Assembly (NCBI RefSeq): GCF_001039355.2
Contig: NW_019775555.1
Span: 1 to 58,110, forward strand
Origin: Lingula anatina
Taxonomy: Eukaryota > Brachiopoda > Lingulata > Lingulida > Lingulidae
Reading direction: 5' to 3'
DNA length: 58,110 bases
Shown here: one piece after another, positions 34,865 through 45,829 of the stretch
Layout of the letters: the number at the start of each line of letters is the position of its first letter
Numbering within the stretch: the first letter of the stretch is position 1
Translations under genes and position numbers: made by a program
The notes under the pieces: generated by a model
Databases searched by the model: none
Seen by the model: only the letters and a program-made list of their open reading frames with translations
What the model was told of the DNA's origin: nothing

Positions 34865-36760
34865 TACATACACACATACACAATTAAATCATGGAAAAAC
34901 TTGAACCAAAATCTTTTTTCAGCAGTATTTGAATTAAAGTTATAAAGAGGAAATTTACGCCAAGGACTCTTAGCAAACATCATACAGCATATTAAGAGAT
35001 ATATAGCCTTCCAGTTGTCACCATAGTAAGATGTCTTTTGATTAAAATTGGTGGCCAATTTGCTGTTAAGCATTATGTTATTATATTGTACCAAATTTGC
35101 CAAAAATTGTTCTCTTTCACAACAAGATTTGTTGCTCTTTGTTTACAGGCTATTTAAATGTTTCTGCTTCTATCATCTTTGCTGCCTTGTTGTGTTTTTG
35201 GTCTCTGAATTTAGATACATAAAGGGTCAAGTGCCATTACTGGCCAGGTGATAGCTCTCCTGGTGTTAACTTTCAAGTCTAAACACTGGGGCTAGTAAGA
35301 TGACTTGCAGACGCCTTAGTGTATTTTTAACTGCAAACATATCTCCTGCTCCCCTGAGGATGTGAGTCATATAGTGTATATACTCTCCTTGAGCTGGAAA
35401 TCCAGTCAAGAACAATATCAGCCCTTTTTGACAGAGATGCATGTCAATTTCTTAAAAATACGATAAAAATTTAGTGTAGAGACACACGTTGGATTACAAT
35501 GCTGTATACTACCCATTTCTAGAATTGATATAATAACTATATATCAAGAAAAATATTAGGCTCTTTTGCTTTTGCCATTGGGCATGTCACAGAAAGCCAT
35601 ATGTGCTGTGCTTTCTTTCTGGTTTAATTTGTTTCTACACTTTTTTAATTTGAATGTGCTGCCAGAACAAATGATTTATCATCTCATATTACTCAATTTG
35701 CAATATATTTATTTGTAGCCATATACCAAATGAGTACTTTGTTTTAATAAGGTTGATTCATTCATGACTCATGTTAAGATCACACTTCAACCTAACGCCA
35801 TGTTCTCTGCCATCTGTGTGTAATACTGGTTTCTTTTGGTTTATGTGATTCATTGAACTACTTTTTTCTTTTGTAAAAAAAGGGCTCCCTACTAGTCTAT
35901 GGAGATAATTATATCAACAATTCCCAGTGAGCAATGGAATTAATGGGTTATATCAAGTTTTCTGATAGGAGAAACCAAGGAAAGTATTTCCCTGTGGTCT
36001 AACATCCTCTTATAAATTAATGGCTGATTGAGATGGTTGTATTATTAGAACAATGGAGGCCAGCTCTGTGTTCAGCAGGCTTGGTATTCTGAAGGTTCGG
36101 TATTCCAAAAAATGAAGGCATTTTTATCTAAAATCGACTTCTATTATAAATGTTCACTATTCTAAAAAAAAAAAGGTTTGGTATACTCAAGGTTCGATGT
36201 TCTGAAGGGTTCAGTATTCTGAATAAGTTTATTGATGCGATAGCTGAACCTCCATGTCAAAGAAACGTTTCAGAGGCTCTCTCATTTTTGCAAGGTGTGC
36301 AGATTTTGCGAATGAGTAAATCCTTACATTAACATAAGAGTTAACCTTTATAGCACAATATAATGTGTAACTCACCCTCTTATGGTTTGTTAAAACTACT
36401 TTTGAAATGCGATGAAAATTCAACTGGTGCATTCAGAAAAGCAAACCTTTGGAAAAGTGAATTTTTAGAATTGCAAACCTTCTGAATATTAAACCTTACT
36501 AATATCGAGGTAGAAAAAGGAATATATAGAAGCACATGCCAATAATATAGAAACAATGTTTTGGGCCAACAAATCTTTGGACCAACAGACCCTCTGGTCA
36601 ATGATTCTTGCCACTAATGAACCAATGAACTTTGAATTCAAAATTAAAAAAAAAAAAACAACTTTTTCCTTGTTTGTGTTTTCTTTAGGCTATTGAACTT
36701 TTATACATCTGGGAAGGAGGTTTAAGATATGAAAAAAGGATACTGATGAGTGTCACAGAG
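33560..36760. other. unique-looking stretch, CT microsatellite, weak exons
   Basis: Mostly AT-rich single-copy sequence. A CT run followed by CA-rich sequence lies at about 34810-34880. At 34520-34577 a segment ending in donor ATACAG/GTAAAA is open in one frame (RADAEPVSVSSDLNHPY). At 36689 a strong acceptor TGTTTTCTTTAG precedes a 32-codon open frame that runs into the TIR element at 36765. Neither is strong enough to call a gene. Confidence 0.3.
34520..34577 (+). other. candidate coding exon (weak)
   Basis: Between TTTTCTAG and CAG/GTAAAA. One frame is open across the segment and upstream to about 34462. No recognisable domain; the acceptor is poor. Possible host exon, possible chance. Confidence 0.18.
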
Positions 36761-36764
36761 CTCT

Positions 36765-37114
36765 CAGGCCTGCAGACATGCTGAAAACTTTTCAGAAGGG
36801 CTGGACATTTACCGACAGTAATGAAAAATTTGCTGGACCATATGGATTTTTGCTGGACCAAAAATCACCATATTTGTTTGAGGCGGATACTACGATTAAG
36901 TAGCTTACTTTGTTTGTGAATGTGATTGGTTAGAAATGGAAGGGAAAAACGTTTCATTTTATATTAATTAAGTATATCGAATGATGACAGTATATTCAAA
37001 ATGGCAGCCAACTCTTATCGCTCCTTTGGACCACCACGTCCAATTTTTAACCGGTCCAGACAAATTTCGTCGGTTAGACCGCTTGGACTGACAGTTTCAG
37101 CATGTCTGGCCTGG
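36765..37114. mobile_element. short TIR element
   Basis: CAGGCCTGCAGACATGCTGA at 36765 is mirrored by TTTCAGCATGTCTGGCCTG ending at 37113, with a three-base difference. The interior contains GCTGGACCA repeated (36833 and 36853) and inverted GGTCCAGACAAAT. Non-coding; superfamily unknown. Confidence 0.55.
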
Positions 37115-37759
37115 CAGCAATTGTCTTGAGGCTCCTGAGGTACATTATCGGCATCAAAAACCTCTTGAGAGAGGGACATGTAATGTTGGATTCACTGTCA
37201 GGGAACATAACCAACTGGTGACAGTAGGGTTACTTTCAAAACCCTAACATTTTGAGAAATGTGGTGGGGTGGAGACTAGAAATTGACATAGAGAGCATTC
37301 ACATCAAGAAGAGCTGAGGTCTAGTAAGGCATGAAATTATGGCTTTTTTGCATGTACAGTGGTAGTAATAATTATGCTTCTGTCGTATACTGGTTCAGGC
37401 CTCATAAACGATAATTGCCATTTCCGAGCATGAGCCTCAGATTCCCTAGCGCAAACGCCAATATTAACGAGCCCCATCTCAGATTAACAAGCACAACGTA
37501 AAGTTTCCAAGCACTAGCCGTTGTTCTGCTTATCTACCCGTTGGGTAGTTTTGAAGTTTAAAGATGCTCCGTATATAAATTTCCATCATCGCAACCTGTG
37601 CAAAAAATAAAGATTAAAAGTAACAAAGAAAGTAACATTATTTTTAAAAAAAATATTTACAGAACAAGCTGAAGTGTAACCTCAGTTACTGAAAAGATTT
37701 ATTTGATATAGACAATTGGCTTGAACCAGTCTTATTTTATTAACATTGTGAATGACACA

Positions 37760-38090
37760 TTCTCCATCGTCACCGTTGAATTACCATTATTATTTTGCAT
37801 CACTAATCTTATTTAACCATCTTATAGGCTTGGTTTAAGTTTTTTTAAGTAATGATAGTCATCGTGTTTAACAATAGATTGCCAGCTATTGTAAGACCCC
37901 CCTTCTCTTTAACCAATGTCATACATTGTTAATTGACTATACTTTATATAGTGTGATCACACTGTCAGTCTTCCCCCTGTGGCACACTGGAGTTAAATTG
38001 TCCTTGCGCCACTGCTAGATATTTTCTTCTATTCTGTTGTTTATATAAACCTTTTCACTTATTTTAAAATATTTTCATCTCATTTCCCAT
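37760..38090 (+). repeat. ancient direct duplication, left copy
   Basis: Shares with 38900-39180, in order: TTCTCCAT, TTTAACAATAGATTG, GTAAGACCCCCC, CTCTTTAA, a GTCAG/TTCCYCTGT block and CACTGCTA. About 70 percent identity by eye, spaced about 1.13 kb. A local duplication rather than a recognised transposon. Confidence 0.6.
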
Positions 38091-38268
38091 TGTGCGCTTT
38101 GAGAAACGAATGATTATTTCCCACAACAGAATTTTTAAAGCAATTTGTCAGCTCATAACTATGACATGGCTTTTTTTTCTGGTTGTTATTTAAAAATGGA
38201 TGTTAGTTTGTCGAGGTTTAATGCTTAGCTCTTATAACGTTATATTTATATGCATCTAAACAATAAGA

Positions 38269-38811
38269 GTGCATTCTCAACGAATTAAGCCAGGCTTTAC
38301 AAAGCCAGTGACCTAAAAATGGCGGACGTACATGAAAGAAAAACCGCCTAATCTTTTAATAGTCTCTCCGCCTCCCCACACGTCGTCCCTGCGGGGAACA
38401 GTAATTAAATCGCGTCTCCGTTCGCCATGCGGAAGCTACCTGAGAAATATTAAGTGCGCATGCTCATCAGTTAAACTCGTGGTGAAGAAAGCATGGCGGC
38501 TGAAGGCGATCGAAGGAAAAAAGCTCTTCTGTTCTATTATCTTTGAAAACAGAGACGAAAAAGGAATAATTTGGCCCGTAGAGCAGCAATGAATCGACTA
38601 TCTACGGAGATAATATCACCAGAGATATTCACGGAAATATTAATGTTCGGAGCCGAGATTTAATTACTGTACCCCGCAGGGACGACGTGTGGGGAGGCGT
38701 GTGAGAGGCGGAGAGACTATTAAAAGATTAGGCGGTTTTTCTTTCATGTACGTCCGCCATTTTTAGGTCACCGGCTTTGTAAAGCCTGGCTTAATTCGTT
38801 GAGAATGCGCT
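38269..38811 (+). mobile_element. PIF/Harbinger-like element with long arms
   Basis: GAGTGCATTCTCAACGAATT starts the left arm; the right arm ends TCGTTGAGAATGCGCTC. Arms of about 140-145 bp are nearly perfect (through AATGGCGGACGTACATGAA and CCCCACACGTCGTCCCTGC). TAA flanks both ends (38266-38268; 38812-38814). The interior holds a short degenerate coding segment (next entry). TWA target duplication plus that segment argues for a deletion derivative of a PIF/Harbinger transposon. Confidence 0.8.
38493..38663 (+). pseudogene. remnant resembling a transposase N-terminus
   Basis: From ATG at 38493 the frame reads MAAEGDRRKKALLFYYL, stop, KQRRKRNNLARRAAMNRLST, and ends in TAA at 38661-38663. The basic, Ala-rich start resembles N-termini of PIF/Harbinger nucleases. 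There is one internal stop and no catalytic domain, so it cannot be functional. The assignment is an inference from composition and from the host element. Confidence 0.4.
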
Positions 38812-38899
38812 CTAAGATGTCAATTTTATACTTGACTGTTATTGCCCGTTGTCGCATGTATGCTTTCTTACAACAGTACAGTGAACTGTTCAACAGGAC

Positions 38900-39180
38900 C
38901 TTTCTCCATGGCAGCCGGACATACAGTAACTGTAAAGGCATGGTTTTAGTTTATTTGAAAAATGATAACAATCGCATTTAACAATAGATTGCGAGCTACA
39001 GTAAGACCCCCCTCCTCTTTAAGCGACGTCACAATTAACATTACTATAATGTAAAGGCGACAAGTTATCAGATTGTCAGGCTTTTCCTCTGTCGCACATT
39101 GGTCTTCGATTATCATTTCCCCACTGCTACATATTACCTTTTACTTATTTATTTTCAATATTTTTTACCATATTAGTCTT
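38900..39180 (+). repeat. ancient direct duplication, right copy
   Basis: Right partner of 37760-38090 (ACAATAGATTGCGAGCTACA, GTAAGACCCCCCTCCTCTTT). Retains more CpG than the left copy (GCGACGTCAC against CCAATGTCAT). Confidence 0.6.
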
Positions 39181-39479
39181 AGTGTGTTATGAGATATGGG
39201 GGATTTTTAACACAGCAAAAGGAATGGGGGTGGGGGGTACAACATCAAAAGGATTTTTTTTAAAGGAATTGCCTAATAGGTTGCTGTGTTATTTGAACCA
39301 AAACGATTCCCTGAAGATCAAATTAAAAATTAGTGTCTATTCCATGCAGCATCTTTTTCACTAGCTTGAAAATGCCGAAGATATGGTCAAACAAGTGGAA
39401 CAAGAAAAAATTCTGTCGCATGATTTTGACGTTTGGTCAGATAATTTTTTGGTCAAATTGATTGCACTGGTCAAACTGT

Positions 39480-39905
39480 TTGGCACATTACCCTATGCCC
39501 ATAGTTGTGATCAAACTTGAATGGGAAGTCATATTAGGAATCTTAATGTGACATTGAATTTCACCTTTGACCTACTTTTCATCATGAACTTGCTAATTTT
39601 CTGACTCTTGTATCTTCAAAACTGGCAGAGATGCCTGTACTTACTATTGAACTTGAATAGGAAGTCATAAATTAGCAATGTTACTATGAACTGCACTTTG
39701 CAAATTCAGAGAAATGTCCATAGTTACTATTGAACTTGAATAGGAACTCGTATACTGGCAATCTAAATGTGACCTTGAAATTGACCTTTGACTTACTTTT
39801 CACCATTAACTACACTTTTCAAATTTTGACTCTTGTATCTGCATTACTGGCAGAGATACCCCCATAGTTACTTTTGAACTTGAATAGGAAGTCATAAGGT
39901 AAACA
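39480..39905 (+). repeat. F units (about 145-bp tandem module)
   Basis: Three imperfect units: AACTGGCAGAGAT-like, TATTGAACTTGAATAGGAAG and CTACTTTTCATCATGAAC blocks at 39500-39900. Neither head nor tail is attached. DR1-like TCACCTTTGACCT at 39561 and TGACCTTTGACTT at 39783 each have one mismatch. Confidence 0.6.
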
Positions 39906-40136
39906 AAAATAATTTGCATCCTTGTACACATACAGCAAAGTAAAAGCATATTCCATACTGAAAATCCAGGTGCCACTTCTTCTTTGAACAATCATGCATG
40001 TGCAGCACAGAAAACCGTACGTATACAAAAAATATGGCGCCATTTTATTTACACTTACTAGTAGTTATTTACCATCTGTGATTTATTTGTAACATCAAAA
40101 GGAACTCAGAAGATCCAGCATCCTTTGGACATATTT

Positions 40137-40304
40137 CAGGGGTGGATTGAGGCTGTCTTCTGGGTCTTCCGGAAGACGGTCAAATTTCTAAGTTTACATT
40201 GATGAGTACCTATTTTTTTCTTTTGGAAGACGGTCAAAAATGGAGGATGGATCAACAAAGATAATGTGGACGACGGTCAAAAAATATCTCTGGATCCGCC
40301 CCTG
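40137..40304. mobile_element. hAT-like MITE, 168 bp
   Basis: CAGGGGTGGATTGAG left; CTCTGGATCCGCCCCTG right. TATTT abuts both ends (40132-40136 and 40305-40309), a 5-bp duplication. TIRs of the CAGGGGCGGATCC type with 5-bp duplications fit the hAT5 subgroup. Internal GGAAGACGGTCAAA is repeated. Non-coding. Confidence 0.7.
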
Positions 40305-40659
40305 TATTTAAACAGTAGAAGAAGATAGCAAAAGAAGTTAACATTTCCCCTGATGTTTGTGCCCACATGTGCAATAAGGCCCTATCTTGTTGAATCACTC
40401 AAAAATCATCTCTAACACGATTTTTTAAAAAACAGTTAGAGTGTTGTCTCTTTGTGTAGAGCACCAGTAATGAACTTTTCATTTAACCTAAAGCAACTTA
40501 ACATTAGCATAGTATGAAGTGAGATTTTGCAGGAATTGGGAGAGTGTACATATGGTCAGTAATGTTATGTCACACTAATGTGCAGCAACAAACAAAAGGT
40601 AACAATTCATATGCAGGTATTTGGTTGGCTGTTTTCTACTAAATTCTCTCAAATTACAG

Positions 40660-41250
40660 CCTATTTAGTTCTATATGCAGTATGAAACTGTATTGACTTG
40701 CCCGAAAAATAAACTCAAGTATAGTGGTCTGCTTATTGTTTGTTTGTGGGCAATTTCTTGTTTCAAGAAAAAGCCACAATTTTATAAGTGTCCTTAGATT
40801 GGTAATTCCTCAAGCATCAACCCTATTGATTTTCATAAGGATGATGCATGTTTCAAAGTGTGAACTTGAACTGTCATGGGCCTGAAGCCTTATTTTTGTT
40901 ACACATTTTATTTACATTGCTATTACCTGTTGTGCATAATTAATATTTGATGTTGACTTTGAAGTTAAGCATAATGTATTATTGCATCAAAATTGACAGT
41001 ATCCCATTTTGTGCATTATTATTTTCTGTTTTTTGTCAGACATTTGATAGCCTTGCTGCCTGGTTTTGTTTGTTTTAGTTTTACATGCAGTATGAAAATG
41101 TATTTACTTGCCAAAAAAATTAACTGAAGTATTTTGGTTTGTTTATTATTTGTTTAAGTGGTCAATTTCTTATTTCACAAAAGAGCCACGATTTTATAGA
41201 TTTCAGTTTAAAAAGTGTCTGTAGATTGGTAAATCCTCAAATTCCTCAAA
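40660..41250 (+). repeat. E module flanked by a direct duplication
   Basis: About 155 bp at 40660-40815 (ATGCAGTATGAAACTGTATT, then AAGTGTCCTTAGATTGGTAA) recur at 41085-41245 (ATGCAGTATGAAAATGTATT, then AAGTGTCTGTAGATTGGTAA). An E module lies between (40845-41065), ending TTGATAGCCTTGCTGCC. The copies are diverged but collinear. Confidence 0.6.
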
Positions 41251-41659
41251 AATGACCAGCGTACAGCTCCAATTGGCAAACCAGTTTGATTCGATTTTTT
41301 TCTTGTTGTCTATACTTTGCACAGCTTTACTTCAAAACAAAATAAGCCCATGCCACCAGTGTTACGGTCACTTTTGCTTGAAATATATCTTTATCAACCA
41401 CCAACAAAACTGTTTTCAAGATGGTTTTTCAGCATTTAAAGAACCATCTGTATGTAAATCTAGAGGCCTTTGGCTGCAGAGCAAGCAATTACAAGTTTTC
41501 TTCATATTTGATAAAATGATTTAAAAATGCTAGTTGCCTTGTTTATAACCTCTGTGAAAGTGGTCGTATACAAGACCTTCATGGCCTAGTGGCATTGGGT
41601 CATCTGATGGTCAGTTTTTCAGCAGTTGTACATGTCCTAGCCTGTCACTCACTGACTTA

Positions 41660-41887
41660 GAGACCATTCCCACATATATTTAGATCGATCTATCCCCCTG
41701 GGGAATCTCACTAGATTGTTGTCAGTTTAACCGGCTTAAATGTCTGTCCCGCCTACTAAAAGCTGTAAGGAGTTGATTAACATTTGTGTGCGTTGGGGTC
41801 CCAGAAGCTGACAGCAATTTAGCGTGAACCCCCAAGGAGTTGCGTTGATCCAGAAATAGATTGATCTAAATCTGTGGGAACCCAGTC
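41660..41887. mobile_element. MITE family C with TTA duplication
   Basis: GAGACCATTCCCACATATAT left; CTAAATCTGTGGGAACCCAG right; TTA on both sides (41657-41659; 41888-41890). Inside: TCTCACTAGATTGTTGTCAG and GCAATTTAGCGTGAACCC. Structure and target fit a PIF/Harbinger-type MITE. Confidence 0.8.
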
Positions 41888-42039
41888 TTAGACATGATGA
41901 ATGAGCATCTGACAATTTATCCTACCTCAAGCAGTTTAGATTACAGATATGGTATTTAGTCTGTTTTTCCTTTCAGCAGCACAGGCCATAAAATATCTGG
42001 CAGTGTAAAGAGACAGGAATTTTGCACTATATAGGCTAC

Positions 42040-42285
42040 TAAGGTCCCATTCCCATTGACAACATCAATCTGTGTAGATCGGGACTCTGCAGGGACTCTC
42101 GCTGAGTTCAATCAGCTTAACAGATAAACACACCTCCTTCTCGTGTTAAGAAAAGCTGGTGATTGTAGGAGTATGTTGGAAACAAAGGGTGTGTCATTCA
42201 GCTAATCTGATTGCACTTAGCGAGATAGTCGCCAGAATTTGGTTGATCTACTTAAACCAATAGTGCCTATGGGGATGGGATCTTA
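42040..42285. mobile_element. short TIR element (family of 20283)
   Basis: TAAGGTCCCATTCCCATTG left, mirrored by CCTATGGGGATGGGATCTTA ending at 42285. Shares AAAGCTGGTGATTGTAGGAG and GTTGGAAACAAAGGG with the 20283 copy. Non-coding. Confidence 0.65.
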
Positions 42286-42415
42286 CACAGGATAGCAGTG
42301 CCTAACAAAGGATCTCTGCATTCGGAGGAGATATATGTTAATATTGTAAATAACAATTTGTGACTTGTCTCTGTCTACTGACAGAATTACTGAGCTCCTG
42401 TTAATTTTTATTCAG

Positions 42416-42477
42416 ATTGTTCCTGGAGAAGATACTCTGCTGGATTGGGATCATTTACAACCAAACTGCATGAAAAG
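42416..42477 (+). other. candidate coding exon (weak)
   Basis: Good acceptor TTAATTTTTATTCAG and donor AAAAG/GTAGGG bound 62 nt. Two plus-strand frames are open: CSWRRYSAGLGSFTTKLHEK and IVPGEDTLLDWDHLQPNCMK. No family recognised. Confidence 0.25.
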
Positions 42478-42755
42478 GTAGGGGTAATATATTTAGTATG
42501 TTATAATTGAATAGTCAAAGGTGGTTGACCTAGCTCAGTAAGGCCTTATTGTAAATATCATTTCTACCTTCTTTAATATGTTTTATACCATTTGTATACA
42601 ATGTTAGCCTAAACCAGGCTTAAAAAATGACTGTTGTTATAATTTTATCTTGTAATGTTCATGGACATTATTTGCCTTCAGGAAAGTAAGTTCTTTGCTA
42701 ATGATGTCTTCTCAACTAAGGCATCACAGTCTGTGCCAGATACTGTTAAACTTAA

Positions 42756-43870
42756 CCCCATAGGATCCGGTTAATGCTGACCCATAAAGTTCTGCGGTGC
42801 CCAATTAATTCTGTGAGCTAGCCTTGAAAAGCCGGGTCACCTCAGTAAATTGGCCATAATTTATTTGTTTGCCTTTATTACCCATACAAAGTATACATTT
42901 TTAAAAAGCCAATATTTCAAGCTAAATGAAAATAGAATTATATTTAAATTCAACATGCAGTATCAAGAGTTATGGCCGGTTAAAAACTGCATTTTCATTT
43001 GGTAATGGGTGAAATAAAACAAAGTTGATTTATCTTATGCACATTAATTTTTTATTTCTCCATACATTTGCCTGAAAATTCACAGAGATGATGTCAATTA
43101 TAGTAACTTTCAATCCAGGAAATTTCAGCAAGTTACCTTCATTTATTTCCAAGTTATGCTCGTTTTGCTATCAGGTATACTTGAGCCAGCTTTTCAGCTC
43201 ACCTGAACTTCGTGGCCAGAGCTGAATAGAAGTCAAATTTTAACACCATTTATGACAAAAACATCTATAAAACTTATATCATAAATAAAGGAATATCATT
43301 GCCATTGTCTATATATCACTGTCACTCGAAAACACCTTATCAGTGTCGAAGTTTTCAATCATTTCAATACAAGTATCCATTCGCAGGCCCCTTCCGTAGT
43401 GAGAAGTCGCCATTTTGACTTTACTTTCTCCAGCTAAGTCTAGAAAATCGCCCATTTCTCGCTCACATATATTTCTATCGTCCTTTATATCATAAATGAA
43501 TATTATCGTCACTGTCTATGTCACTGTCACACGAAAACTTCTCATCAAAGTCCATGTTTTCAATCATTTCAATAACAGTATCCCTTCGCAGATCCCTACC
43601 GTAGCGAGGAGCCGCCATCTTGATTTTACTTTCTCCAATTAAGTCTTGAAAATCGCCGTTTTCTCGCTCATATATATTTCTATCGCCTTTAAAAATGGTG
43701 GCAATGAGAGACAAGAAACATACCCGGATGTTAAACTATATATCATTTCATGACTAACTATATAAAAGAGTACAGAAGCCGATCTTTCCAAGATACGCAC
43801 ATATGCGGTTCTGGGCGTTTGGGGTAAACGATAATTGAACCGCACATATGCGGTGACGGGCTCTATGGGG
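42756..43870 (-). mobile_element. piggyBac-like element, internally deleted
   Basis: CCCCATAGG begins at 42756 and its inverse CTATGGGG ends at 43870. TTAA flanks both sides (42752-42755; 43871-43874), the piggyBac target. Near the right end a 15-bp near-palindrome CCGCACATATGCGG occurs twice (43794-43808 and 43841-43855). At 1,115 bp it lacks the DDD catalytic core and holds only an N-terminal coding remnant. Confidence 0.7.
43309..43714 (-). pseudogene. tandemly duplicated N-terminal piggyBac-like remnant
   Basis: Two consecutive minus-strand frames encode the same segment: MAAPRYGRDLRRDTVIEMIE, then NMDFDEKFSCDSDIDSDDN (upstream copy); and MATSHYGRGLRMDTCIEMIE, then NFDTDKVFSSDSDI (downstream copy). 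The DNA duplication has a 205-bp period (ATTTCTATCG at 43676 and 43471), which changes frame between copies. The short basic motif followed by an acidic Asp/Ser stretch resembles piggyBac transposase N-termini. No catalytic domain follows. Non-functional as a transposase. Confidence 0.5.
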
Positions 43871-44681
43871 TTAAAGGCCATCCGGCCACCAGGGTCTGAC
43901 AATCTTTTGCCCTGAACCAAAATTCACTGGTTGAAGTCCAATTTTCAAAAATAATTACTTAGATTAACACATCGTGATTAAAAAGGTATGGAAGTGTGTA
44001 AGTGCGACAACACCACAAGAAACTCACAACACTACACACAAAACTCACAACACCAAACAAGCTCACAACGCCACACAAAACTTACAACGCCACACACAAA
44101 ACTCACAACACCAAACAAATTTACAACCCCCAAACAAACAGTGTGAACAGGGAGTGCTTTAAACACAGAGGCTAGCAAACCTGGATATCATGTTTCATAT
44201 TTGCATTAGATGACCACTCAAACTTGACCCACTTCTGTGACCATTTAAGAATGATCCATCAATTGTCAAGCTTACAAATTAAAGAGTAGAGGCAGTTCCA
44301 ATGCACCAGGCCATTCAACCCTTTAAGATGTTAAATTTGTGTCTTACTTTTTTACACCATAACCCTTAATTAAGATTTCAGATTCAAAATTTAATTCAGA
44401 TTTAAAAATAAAGCTCTCCAATTATGCAAGGTAAGGTCCTTGTAGAAATAATAATGTAGCCAAGTACAAAGAATCCATTGTCATTTTCTGAATCTATTCC
44501 TAAACATCAACCAATCCCAGCTACATTTGAGGATTGCCAATTATTTGAAAAATGTGTTTTCCTGAAAGTCCTGACACTGGTTATGTGATGTTCAGGTATC
44601 AGTCTCAACTGCAGAAGTTGTAAATTATAAACATGACTTAAGCAATTTTTATATTGTGTTAAAACACAATGTTAATGTTAA

Positions 44682-44719
44682 AACATCCAGAAGTGACGTA
44701 TGTGTGACTTCTGGATGTT
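44682..44719. other. perfect 13-bp stem hairpin
   Basis: AACATCCAGAAGT and its inverse ACTTCTGGATGTT are separated by 12 bases, in the middle of the foldback-like element. No U-run follows. Role unknown. Confidence 0.6.
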
Positions 44720-45479
44720 AAGCCTGAGAAGTGTCCCAAAGTTAGCTAGCATTGTTTTAAGACCCTTTGATTGAACAACCTATCTCCATCAGCATCCAAG
44801 CATGACTCATTAGTGACACATAAGTTCGAAACCCGTCCCTTAGATTTGAAACTTCCATACAAAGAATGTCCAGATTCATTTAAAGAGTCTTTCATTAATT
44901 CAGATAATGCAATACATAATGATCATAAAGGAAAAGCACAAAAAGAAAGCATTTAGATACTGTAGAAAATAATCGATTGAACTGGAATTGATCATTTATA
45001 ATTGTTTAAATAAGTCAGTTCAACACTGCGTGCGTATTTTAAAAAGAGAAAATCCGTATTTATTTTCAATTTTAAGATTATCTTTACTAAAGCAGGATAG
45101 GCAATAATTCCCAACAGCCAATGTAAGCATATTTAAATATGGTAACCAGGCCCATAGCCAGCAATTGCAAAAGGGGGTACGTTCTTTTTCTGAAAACGTG
45201 GACCTTTTGTCGTAAAACTTGAGTTTACCTAGATCAAATTAACCCAGAGTGTACCTTTTCCCAGACCCCCCCCCCCCCCCCGGCCGTTACTCTTTAATTT
45301 GCAACCGTTATTATGGATTGATTATTCTTTAATGACCACTGAAGTGGGTCAAGTTTGAATGGTCACCTGGTCCAAACAAGATGTATATGATGCTCTGGTT
45401 TGCTACTATCCTCTGTGTTTAAACATGATGTATATGATACTTAGGTTTTCCAGGAGCCTATGTGTTTAAAATGTACCCT

Positions 45480-45800
45480 GTTCTTGTTGTGACTTTTGTG
45501 TGGTGTTGTGAGTTTTGTGTGTGGTGTTGTGAGTTTTGTGTGTGGTGGTGTGAGTTTTGTGTGTGGTGTTGTGAGTTTTGTGTGTGGTGGTGTGAGTTTT
45601 GTGTGTGGTGTTGTGAGTTTTGTGTGTGGTGTTGTGAGTTTTGTGTGTGGTGGTGTGAGTTTTGTGTGTGGTGTTGTGAGTTTTGTGTGTGGTGTTGTGA
45701 GTTTTGTGTGTGGTGGTGTGAGTTTGTTTGGTATTGCGAGTTTCGTGAGTGTGGTTGCAAGTTTTGTGTGTGGTGTTGTGACATTTGCATGGTGGTGTGA
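45480..45800. repeat. 21-bp minisatellite
   Basis: About 15 copies of TGTGGTGTTGTGAGTTTTGTG, with GGTGTTGTG/GGTGGTGTG variants alternating irregularly. Because 21 is divisible by three, long frames (109-118 codons) appear on both strands. They are artefacts of the period, not genes. Confidence 0.9.
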
Positions 45801-45829
45801 GTTTCATTTATCAAACAAATTATAGCTGA

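Larger units (their letters stand above)
44008..45800. mobile_element. foldback-like element with minisatellite arms
   Basis: Left arm 44008-44289: about five units of ACAACACCACACACAAAACTC-type repeat, then GAACAGGGAGTGCTTTAAAC, then AACTTGACCCACTTC, ending AATTAAAGAGTA. The right arm 45286-45800 has the inverse of all of these in mirror order, with the minisatellite expanded to about 15 units. The middle (44290-45285) is AT-rich and non-coding. Long inverted repeats built from short tandem units are the hallmark of foldback elements. Flanking target copies were not found. Confidence 0.65.

Noticed and set aside
45458-45825. Long open frames of 109-118 codons on both strands
   Set aside because: They are produced by a 21-bp minisatellite whose period is a multiple of three; low complexity and present in four frames.
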